From Pseudomonadota bacterium (lineage in GTDB: Bacteria > Pseudomonadota > Gammaproteobacteria > Burkholderiales > Rhodocyclaceae): DNA of 64,000 nucleotides. The DNA is taken from the NCBI GenBank assembly GCA_029776255.1, contig JAKOTN010000023.1, positions 1 to 64,000 of the forward strand. Direction: 5' to 3'. Shown here piece after piece: positions 54,443 to 61,640 of this stretch (the first letter of the stretch is position 1; each line of letters opens with the position of its first letter). Position numbers and translations under genes: made by a program. The notes under the pieces are model-generated. The model did no database searches, had not been told where the DNA came from, and saw only the letters and a program-made list of their open reading frames with translations.

Positions 54443-57055
54443 ATGAGCAAGAAATTGATCATCACCGAGAAGCCGTCCGTTGCCGCCGACCTTGCGCGCG
54501 CGCTGGGGGGCTTCACGCGCTTTGACGACTACTTCGAGAGCGACGATTACGTTCTCTCCTCGGCCGTCGGCCATCTGCTCGAACTGGCGTGTCCCGAAGA
54601 GTACGAAGTCAAGCGCGGCAAGTGGTCTTTCGCCCATTTGCCGGTGATTCCGCCGCATTTCGCCCTGCAGCCGATCGCCAAGACCGAAACGCGCCTGAAA
54701 TTGCTGGTCCGCCTGATCAAGCGCAAGGATGTCGCCAGCCTGGTCAACGCCTGCGACGCCGGCCGCGAAGGGGAACTGATCTTCAATTACATCGTCCAGC
54801 ATGCCAAGACCAACAAGGCGGTCGAGCGCCTGTGGCTGCAATCGATGACGCCACAGGCGATACGCGACGGCTTCCTGCGCCTGCGCAAGGGCAGCGACAT
54901 GCACGGTCTTGGCGATGCCGCCGTTTGTCGTTCCGAATCCGATTGGCTGGTGGGCATCAACGGTACGCGGGCAATGACCGCCTTCAATTCCAAGACCGGC
55001 GGTTTCCATTTGACCACCGTTGGGCGGGTGCAGACGCCGACGCTGGCGTTGATCGTCGACCGCGAAGACCGCATCCGCGAATTCAAGCCGCGCGCCTACT
55101 GGGAACTCGAAGGCGTTTTCAATTGCGCCGCCGGCGACTACCGCGGCAAGTGGTTCGACGAAAAATTCAAGGGCAAGGACGAGGACGAACACGCTCGCGC
55201 CGACCGCCTGTGGGACCAGGCGCGGGCAGACGTCCTGCGGCGGAAATGCCTCGGCAAGGCGGGCGAGGTCAGCGAAGAATCGAAAGCCTCGACCCAACTA
55301 TCGCCCTTGCTGTACGACCTCACCAGCTTGCAACGTGAAGCCAATAGTCGTTTCGGCTTCTCGGCCAAGGCGACGCTGGGATTGGCGCAAGCGCTTTACG
55401 AAAAACACAAGGTGCTGACCTACCCGCGTACCGATTCGCGGGCGCTGCCGGAGGACTATCTGCCGACGGTGAGCAGCACGCTGCTCATGCTGACCGGCGA
55501 GGGCGCCGGCAAAGGCCACGACGAGGCCACATTGGCGCGATACGCCCCGTTTGCCCAGCGAATTCTCGACCAGCACTGGGTGACGCCGAACAAACGCATC
55601 TTCAACGACGCCAAGGTTTCCGACCACTTCGCGATCATCCCTACCCTACAGCCGCCCAAGCAGTTGTCGGAATCCGAAGCCAAGCTCTACGACCTGGTCG
55701 TCAAGCGTTTCCTGGCCGTATTTTTCCCGGCGGCGGAATATCTGATCACCACGCGCATCACTCGCGTCGAGAACGAGCCCTTCAAGACCGAAGGCAAAGT
55801 GCTGGTCAATCCGGGTTGGTTGGCCGTTTACGGCCGCGAAGGGCAGGAGGGCGAGGAAGGTAATCTGGTCGCCGTCCAATCGGGGGAAATGGTTCATACG
55901 GAAGATGTCGTCCTCGGTGCGCACCAGACACGTCCGCCCGCCCGCTACTCGGAAGCCAGTTTGCTGACCGCCATGGAAGGCGCCGGCAAAACCATGGACG
56001 ACGAGGAATTGCGCTCGGCAATGGCCGGGCGCGGCCTCGGTACGCCGGCGACACGCGCGCAAATCATCGAGAACCTGCTCGCCGAACAATATCTATTTCG
56101 CGAGGGCCGTGAGCTGCAGCCCACCGCCAAGGCGTTTTCCTTGATGACCCTGCTCAACGGGCTCGGCATTCCGGAATTGACCGCTCCCGAATTGACCGGC
56201 GAATGGGAGTGGAAGCTTGCGCGCATGGAGCGCGGCGAGATGTCGCGCAGCGAGTTCATGACCGAGATCGCGGCCATGACCCAGCGCATCGTCGAGCGCG
56301 CCAAAAGCTACGACAGCGACACCATTCCCGGCGATTTCGGCGAATTGGCGACGCCGTGCCCGAAATGCGCGGGCCTGATCAAGGAAACCTACAAAAAATT
56401 CCAATGCCAGGCCTGCGACTTCGCGTTGTGGAAGATCGTTGCCGGCCGGCAGTTCGAAGCCAAGGAAATCGAGGCGTTGCTGACCGAGCGCAAGGTCGGG
56501 CCGCTGAGCGGTTTCCGCAACAAAATGGGGCGACCATTCACCGCCATGATCAAGCTGAACGCCGACAATGCGCCGGAGTTCGATTTCGGACAAGGCGCCG
56601 TTGGCGACGACGGCGTGCCGGAAGAAGTGGACTTTTCGCGGAGCCAGGCGCTTGGCGATTGCCCCAAATGCGGCGCGCGCGTCTTCGAGCACGGGTTGGC
56701 TTATGTTTGCGAGAAATCGCAGGGTGCCGGCAAGCGTTGCGACTTCCGGTCGGGAAAGATGATTCTGCAACAGGCGATCGAGCCCGAGCAGATGCAAAAG
56801 TTGCTCAGCACCGGCCGTACCGACTTGCTACGCAATTTCGTTTCAGCGCGCACCCGCCGCAAGTTTTCGGCGTTCCTGGTGCGCGGTACCGACGGCAAGG
56901 TCGGCTTCGAATTCGAGAAGCGCGAACCCAAGGCGCCAACGCCAAAAACCAAAACCGCGCCCACCGAAGCAGCGGCCGCATCGCCAGCCGGGGCTCCGTC
57001 AGCGCCGGCAGGCGCTTCCGGTCCGCCGAGATCCCGCAAAAAAGCCGCTAGCTAA
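54443..57055 (+). CDS. topB: DNA topoisomerase III
   Basis: An 870-residue type IA topoisomerase that decatenates DNA. The Toprim domain opens LIITEKPSVAADLARALGG, with CDAGREGELIF further on. The catalytic Tyr327 is in TYPRTDSRALP. The C-terminal part has cysteine clusters (CPKCAGLIKE...CQACDF and CPKCGAR...CEKSQG...CDF) and an alanine/proline/lysine-rich tail (PTPKTKTAPTEAAAAS). This is the long betaproteobacterial form, larger than E. coli TopB (653). Confidence 0.97.
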   Translation: MSKKLIITEKPSVAADLARALGGFTRFDDYFESDDYVLSSAVGHLLELACPEEYEVKRGKWSFAHLPVIPPHFALQPIAKTETRLKLLVRLIKRKDVASLVNACDAGREGELIFNYIVQHAKTNKAVERLWLQSMTPQAIRDGFLRLRKGSDMHGLGDAAVCRSESDWLVGINGTRAMTAFNSKTGGFHLTTVGRVQTPTLALIVDREDRIREFKPRAYWELEGVFNCAAGDYRGKWFDEKFKGKDEDEHARADRLWDQARADVLRRKCLGKAGEVSEESKASTQLSPLLYDLTSLQREANSRFGFSAKATLGLAQALYEKHKVLTYPRTDSRALPEDYLPTVSSTLLMLTGEGAGKGHDEATLARYAPFAQRILDQHWVTPNKRIFNDAKVSDHFAIIPTLQPPKQLSESEAKLYDLVVKRFLAVFFPAAEYLITTRITRVENEPFKTEGKVLVNPGWLAVYGREGQEGEEGNLVAVQSGEMVHTEDVVLGAHQTRPPARYSEASLLTAMEGAGKTMDDEELRSAMAGRGLGTPATRAQIIENLLAEQYLFREGRELQPTAKAFSLMTLLNGLGIPELTAPELTGEWEWKLARMERGEMSRSEFMTEIAAMTQRIVERAKSYDSDTIPGDFGELATPCPKCAGLIKETYKKFQCQACDFALWKIVAGRQFEAKEIEALLTERKVGPLSGFRNKMGRPFTAMIKLNADNAPEFDFGQGAVGDDGVPEEVDFSRSQALGDCPKCGARVFEHGLAYVCEKSQGAGKRCDFRSGKMILQQAIEPEQMQKLLSTGRTDLLRNFVSARTRRKFSAFLVRGTDGKVGFEFEKREPKAPTPKTKTAPTEAAAASPAGAPSAPAGASGPPRSRKKAAS

Positions 57056-57091
57056 ACGGCGCTCCCGAGACTCGACGCACACGTCGGCGAT

Positions 57092-57119
57092 AAAAGGCTG
57101 CCTGAAAGGCAGCCTTTTT
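57092..57119. terminator. Strong bidirectional rho-independent terminator
   Basis: A perfect 12-bp stem (57092-57103 with 57107-57118) with a GAA loop, an A run on the 5' side and a T run on the 3' side, so it can stop transcription from topB on one strand and oxyR on the other. Confidence 0.92.
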
Positions 57120-57179
57120 GTTTCACGTGAAACAGAGACTCTCTGGCGAGGCTTTGAGAGCCGGCCGGGTCGCATGCGA

Positions 57180-58091
57180 CTAACGCGTCGTGACACCGGG
57201 CGGCGGCGCATCGAGAATCGCCGCGCGCAACACATCGATGGCCTGCGGGCGTGGAAATGTGGCTCGCCAGGCAATCACCACCTCGCGCATGGGCGATGGG
57301 TCGCTGAAACGGCGAAACTGCAACAGCGGCTCGTTTCGCGGCCACGACGCGGCAGCCGAGGCCGGCACCACCGAAATGCCCGCGCCGCTCGCCACCATGT
57401 AGCGCACCGTTTCCAACGAACTGCCCTCGAGCGCGCCTTCGGTGCCGCCCGGCGCCGCCAATTGCGGGCAGGCTTGCACCACCTGATCGCGAAAACAGTT
57501 GCCATTGCCCAGCAACAACAGATTTTCGGCGGCCACTTGCGCCGGCTCGACGACGGTTTTCATCGCCAGCGGGTGCCCCTCCGGCATCGCCACGCAAAAA
57601 GGCTCTTCGTAAACCACCCGTGAGACGACTCCCGGTTCGGCGAACGGCAGGGCGACCACGATCACGTCCAGCTCGCCGCGCCTGAGTTGCAACGCGAGAT
57701 TGACGGTGAAGTTTTCCTGAAGGTAAAGCGGCATCTTCGGCGCGCGCGCGTTCAGGGCCGGAATCAGGCGCGGCAGTAGATACGGGGCGATGGTGTAGAT
57801 CACGCCAAGGCGCAGCGGCCCGAGCAGTGGGTCCTTGCCCTGGGCGGCGATTTCCTTCAGCTTGCCGGCCTCCTCCAGCACCCGTTCCGCCTGTTGGGCG
57901 ATCTGTTCGCCAATTGTCGTCAGACGTACTTCCGCCGACGAGCGCTCGAACAAGGTGACGCCGTAGCGTTGTTCCACCTTTTTCAAAGCCACCGACAATG
58001 TTGGCTGACTGACATTGCATTTGGCGGCCGCGTGACCGAAATGCCGCTCGCGCGCCAGACTAACGATGTAGCGCAACTCGGTCAGTGTCAC
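57180..58091 (-). CDS. oxyR: LysR-family peroxide-sensing regulator OxyR
   Basis: A 303-residue LysR regulator. The N-terminal helix-turn-helix includes HFGHAAAKCNVSQPTLSVALKKVE. The effector domain has Cys199 and Cys208 in GNCFRDQVVQACP, the exact positions that form the peroxide-sensing disulphide in E. coli OxyR. It would control antioxidant genes such as katG and ahpC; none is adjacent, but tpx is about 52 kb away in the window. The next gene upstream, a DsrE protein, ends 16 bases before its start. Confidence 0.93.
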   Translation of the reverse strand: MTLTELRYIVSLARERHFGHAAAKCNVSQPTLSVALKKVEQRYGVTLFERSSAEVRLTTIGEQIAQQAERVLEEAGKLKEIAAQGKDPLLGPLRLGVIYTIAPYLLPRLIPALNARAPKMPLYLQENFTVNLALQLRRGELDVIVVALPFAEPGVVSRVVYEEPFCVAMPEGHPLAMKTVVEPAQVAAENLLLLGNGNCFRDQVVQACPQLAAPGGTEGALEGSSLETVRYMVASGAGISVVPASAAASWPRNEPLLQFRRFSDPSPMREVVIAWRATFPRPQAIDVLRAAILDAPPPGVTTR

Positions 58092-58107
58092 CGGCCTGCC
58101 TCTCGAA

Positions 58108-58464
58108 TCAGAAGGTAATGACCTGGTCGGCGTGCGAGGTCCACGCCGCGAGGTCGGCTAGCGTGGCGATTTCGACGCCGTCGATCAAGGGCAGATCGGC
58201 CACCCCGCGCGCCAGAGCGCAAGTGCGGCAGAGGCGAATCGCCGCGCCGGACTCGACCAGCTGTTCGATCATCGCCTGCAAACTGCCGCTTCCCTCGGCA
58301 ACGGCTTGATTCGGCAAGCCCACCGTCACCGCGTCCGACATCATGAACACGGCCAATTCGATCCGCTCCTCGCGCGCCAGCAGCGCGGTGGCCAAACGCA
58401 AGGCGCTCAACATCCGCTCGCTGCCGTAAGCCGGTGCGTGCACGATCATCAGTATTTTTTTCAT
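58108..58464 (-). CDS. DsrE/DsrF-family sulfur-relay-like protein
   Basis: A 118-residue protein with the DsrE fold: KKILMIVHAPAYGSERMLSALRLATALL, then FMMSDAVTVGL. A CxxC motif (LCRTCALARG) lies near residue 79, a place where family members carry active cysteines. DsrE proteins carry persulfide sulfur or act in thiol redox; the role here is not known. The ATG at 58464 has AAGGA seven bases before it. Co-directional and closely spaced with oxyR, so probably one transcript. Confidence 0.85.
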   Translation of the reverse strand: MKKILMIVHAPAYGSERMLSALRLATALLAREERIELAVFMMSDAVTVGLPNQAVAEGSGSLQAMIEQLVESGAAIRLCRTCALARGVADLPLIDGVEIATLADLAAWTSHADQVITF

Positions 58465-58514
58465 TGCCATCCTTCGAGAAAAATTTCAAGAATCGACTGG
58501 CCGTTCGCCGTTTT

Positions 58515-59222
58515 TCAACGACGCCACGCCAATTGCGCCAGGTCGGCGGCCTCCAGCCACCTCCATTGTCCCACCGCCAAATCGGTCGGCAAGGCGAAAT
58601 CGCCGATCGCCGAACGGTGCAGGCCTTCCACCCGGTTGCCGGCGGCGGCGACCATGCGTTTCACCAGGTGATATTTGCCGAGCGTCACCGTCAGACGCAT
58701 CTGTCGTTCGCCGAGCCGCACGCACGCCGCCGCCCGAATCGGCCGCGGCTCGTCGTGCAGGTCGACGCCCGACAACAGGGCGGCGACTTGCGCTTCGTCG
58801 ACCGGGTGACGGGTCGTCACCTCATACATCTTGGCGACTTGTTTCTTCGGCGAGGTATAGGTGTGGATGAAGCGGCCGTCGTCGGTCAACAACAGCAAGC
58901 CGGTGGTATCGACGTCCAGGCGACCGACCGCCTGCACGTTTCGCGTCCGCAGCGGTTGCGGCAGCAGGGTGTAAATCGCCGGGTAATGCGACGGCCGTTG
59001 CGAACACTCGTAGCCCGCCGGCTTGTGCAGTGCCAGATAAACGAAATCGCGATAAGACCACGCAGCGTTGTCCACCGTGAAACGCAGGCCGGCCGGATCG
59101 ATGTCGGCGAAGGGGTCGTCGCACACCTGGCCGCCGATGGCGACACGGCCCTGGGCCACCAGCGAACGGCATTCCGCCTTGCTGCCGAAACCTTGCGACC
59201 TGAGCAAACGTTCAAGTTCCAT
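58515..59222 (-). CDS. rsuA: 16S rRNA pseudouridine synthase (RsuA type)
   Basis: A 235-residue pseudouridine synthase. An S4 domain (LERLLRSQGFGSKAECRSLVAQGRV) is followed by the catalytic domain, with the active-site aspartate in AVGRLDVDTTGLLLLTDDG and KYHLVKRMVAAAGNRVEGLHR nearer the end. By length and motif it suits RsuA, which modifies U516 of 16S rRNA; RluB/RluE-type action on 23S rRNA is possible. Start ATG at 59222; another ATG at 59231 is close. Confidence 0.88.
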   Translation of the reverse strand: MELERLLRSQGFGSKAECRSLVAQGRVAIGGQVCDDPFADIDPAGLRFTVDNAAWSYRDFVYLALHKPAGYECSQRPSHYPAIYTLLPQPLRTRNVQAVGRLDVDTTGLLLLTDDGRFIHTYTSPKKQVAKMYEVTTRHPVDEAQVAALLSGVDLHDEPRPIRAAACVRLGERQMRLTVTLGKYHLVKRMVAAAGNRVEGLHRSAIGDFALPTDLAVGQWRWLEAADLAQLAWRR

Positions 59223-59359
59223 CGCCACCAACCCCTTTTATCCATCCCTCTTATATGGCGCTTGCCCGCCGGGAGCGCGCCGACGCGGAAAAATTTTCGC
59301 TACCCTTGGCGCAGGTGCAACAATAGGCATCATCGCCAACGACTTCAAGGACACCGTCC

Positions 59360-59704
59360 ATGCTGGTCAAATTCATTTCGAGCACCTCTGGTCAAATCAT
59401 GATGTTTTCGCCGGTCGCACGCCAACTGCTGGAAATTCTCGGCAAGGATTGCGACGCGCGCGGCGTCTTTACCACTGAGCAATTGCCGGACGCCATTCGT
59501 CGGTTGCGGCAGGCCAGCGCCACGCCCGACAATCAGGCGCAGGCCAGCCCGCCGGCCGGGAGCGAAGCGGAGGGCGGCGATTCCGGCGAACCGCCTGTCG
59601 GACTCGGCCAGCGCGCTTTCCCGATGATCGAACTATTCGAGCGAACGCTGGCCGACGAAGGCTACGTGCTTTGGGAAGCTCCCGGTTCTTTCGGTGAGCG
59701 CTGA
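59360..59704 (+). CDS. DUF1840 protein
   Basis: A 114-residue soluble protein of the DUF1840 family, found in betaproteobacteria. The opening MLVKFISSTSGQIMMF and the closing FPMIELFERTLADEGYVLWEAP are the conserved blocks; the middle (residues about 55-80) is a variable linker rich in proline, glycine and acidic residues. Function unknown. Its last eleven bases overlap the amidase start. Confidence 0.88.
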   Translation: MLVKFISSTSGQIMMFSPVARQLLEILGKDCDARGVFTTEQLPDAIRRLRQASATPDNQAQASPPAGSEAEGGDSGEPPVGLGQRAFPMIELFERTLADEGYVLWEAPGSFGER

Positions 59705-60446
59705 GGCGCACGGGCGGTTCGCCGGTTGGCGGCCAGCGTTCCGCGTGCTCGCGTCTTGGTCGGCCATCGCGTCGCTCGGGGCTTTCCGCCCTGCCGGCGC
59801 GACCGAAGTGGCCGTCGATGTCGGCCACACCCTGACCGACCGCGGTGCCGTCAGCGCGCGCGGCAAGTACGAGTACGATTTCAACGCCGTGCTGGCGCGT
59901 CGTCTGGCCAGCGAATTGCAGGCACGCGGACTCGCCGTCCGGCCGATCAATTTCGACGGCCGGATCGAAAGCCTGGTTGCCCGCCCGCAACAGGCCATCG
60001 GCAGCGATTTCTTCATTGCCGTGCATCACGACTCCGTGCAGCCGCATCTCCTGCAAAAATGGGAGTGGCAAGGCGTGCCGCGGACCTACAGCGACGACCA
60101 CGCCGGTTTTGCCCTCTTCGTCTCGCACGAAAACCCCGATCCGGCCACCAGCCTGCGGTGCGCATCGGCGATAGGTGCGCATTTGCGGCGAAACGGCTTC
60201 GTCCCGGCCACCCATCATTCCGACCCCTCGTCGATAAAACCCCGCCAGCCCGCCGACGCCGAGAACGCTGTCTACTACTACGACAAACTGGTCGTCCTCT
60301 ACAAAACGACCCTGCCGGCGGTGTTGTTCGAGGCTGGCGTGATCAAGAATCGCGACGAGGAATTGTTGCTCGACAACCCCGGCTACCAGGCGCGAATGGC
60401 CGACGCCATCGCCACCGGCCTCGCCGCCTGCCTGTACGTCCGTTGA
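59694..60446 (+). CDS. N-acetylmuramoyl-L-alanine amidase (Amidase_3)
   Basis: A 250-residue cell-wall amidase. The signal peptide is at about 10-36 (cleavage near AGAT). Zinc-binding and catalytic segments of the AmiC-like fold follow: DVGHTLTDRGAVSARGKYEYDFN, AVHHDSV and LFEAGVIKN near the C-terminus. In homologues the segments read DPGHGG, SIHAN and VE-GF, so this is a diverged member. It would cut the stem peptide from peptidoglycan in the periplasm. Start at GTG 59694, inside the DUF1840 gene. Confidence 0.87.
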   Translation: MSAEAHGRFAGWRPAFRVLASWSAIASLGAFRPAGATEVAVDVGHTLTDRGAVSARGKYEYDFNAVLARRLASELQARGLAVRPINFDGRIESLVARPQQAIGSDFFIAVHHDSVQPHLLQKWEWQGVPRTYSDDHAGFALFVSHENPDPATSLRCASAIGAHLRRNGFVPATHHSDPSSIKPRQPADAENAVYYYDKLVVLYKTTLPAVLFEAGVIKNRDEELLLDNPGYQARMADAIATGLAACLYVR

Positions 60447-60494
60447 GCGACGGCAAGGTATCATTGCGGCCTTGTCGCGCCTGAGGCCGCCTTG

Positions 60495-61640
60495 ATGAAT
60501 CCTTTCTCCCCCAAACCTGCCGTCGGACGAAAAGCGCGTATCGCGGGACTGGCGTTGACGGTGGCGGTCTTGACGGCTTTGGCGGTTGCCGCCCTCGTGT
60601 TCAGCCGCGCGCCGGCGCCATCGCCGGAGAGTGAAAAAACCGCCGGCAAGCCGGCGCTGACCGTCACGCTGATTACCCCGCGAACGCTGGACTGGCCGCG
60701 GATCCTGCCGGCCAACGGGAACGTCGTCGCCTGGCAAGAGGCGATCATCGGGCCGGAAATCGGCAATTTCCGATTGACCGAGGTCGACGTCCAGGTCGGC
60801 GACCGCGTGCGCAAGGGCCAGATCCTCGCCCGGATCGACAGCGAGAGCGTCGCCAGCGAACTGGCGGAAGCAATCGCCTCTGTGAACGAATTGCAGGCCA
60901 GTGCCGCCGAAGCGACGAGCAACGCCGACCGCGCCCGCGAATTGCGGGCGCAAGGTTTCTACAGCTCGCAGCTCAACACTCAGTACCAGACCGCCGCGCA
61001 CACCGCCAACGCCCGCCTGGCGGCGGCGGAGGCGCGCCGCCGCGGCGTCGAATTGAAGTTGAGCAAGACCAGCGTGCGCGCGCCGGATGACGGGGTGATC
61101 TCCGCGCGCAGCGCCACCGTCGGTTCGCTCACCCAGCCGGGACAAGAGCTGTTCCGGCTGATTCGCGGCGGACGTCTCGAATGGCGGGCCGAAATCGCCT
61201 CCGCCGATCTCGCCGTCGTCCAGCCCGGTTTCGTTGCCGTCCTCGCCGCGCCCGACGGACAGACGGTCAGGGGCCGGGTGCGCGCCGTCGCGCCGAGTGT
61301 CGACCCGCAAACGCGAAACGGCCTGGTCTACGTCGATCTGCCGGCCGGCGCGCCGATAAACGCCGGCATGTTCGCCCGCGGCGAATTCGAGCTGGGCCGG
61401 CGACCGGCGCTCACCCTGCCGCAATCCGCCGTCGTTTCGCGCGAAGGTTTTGCCAGTGTCTTCCGCCTCGCGCCGGGCGACCGCGTGACTCAAACCAAGG
61501 TGACGCTGGGCCGGCGTCAGGGCGAACGCATCGAGATCGTCGCCGGCCTGCCGGCGGACGCGCGCGTCGTCGAAACCGGCGCGGCATTCCTGGCCGACGG
61601 CGACACGGTGAAGGTCGTCGAGCGCGGCGCCACGCCATGA
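60495..61640 (+). CDS. RND efflux periplasmic adaptor subunit
   Basis: A 381-residue membrane fusion protein. One N-terminal helix (about 14-38) anchors it. The barrel-sandwich domain is seen in EAIIGPEIGNFRLTEVDVQVGDRVRKGQILARID; a helical hairpin with LRAQGFYSSQ follows, then SVRAPDDGVISARSATVGSL and the beta-barrel. Similar to the MexE/MdtA group. The ATG at 60495 is chosen, with a TTG just before it. It overlaps the pump gene by four bases (ATGA), and the two form a second RND system unrelated in position to the one at 978-5215. Confidence 0.93.
   Translation: MNPFSPKPAVGRKARIAGLALTVAVLTALAVAALVFSRAPAPSPESEKTAGKPALTVTLITPRTLDWPRILPANGNVVAWQEAIIGPEIGNFRLTEVDVQVGDRVRKGQILARIDSESVASELAEAIASVNELQASAAEATSNADRARELRAQGFYSSQLNTQYQTAAHTANARLAAAEARRRGVELKLSKTSVRAPDDGVISARSATVGSLTQPGQELFRLIRGGRLEWRAEIASADLAVVQPGFVAVLAAPDGQTVRGRVRAVAPSVDPQTRNGLVYVDLPAGAPINAGMFARGEFELGRRPALTLPQSAVVSREGFASVFRLAPGDRVTQTKVTLGRRQGERIEIVAGLPADARVVETGAAFLADGDTVKVVERGATP

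Noticed and set aside
59469-61493. 674-codon minus-strand frame across DUF1840, amidase and adaptor genes
   Set aside because: Antisense to three recognised genes; composition is that of a high-GC shadow frame.
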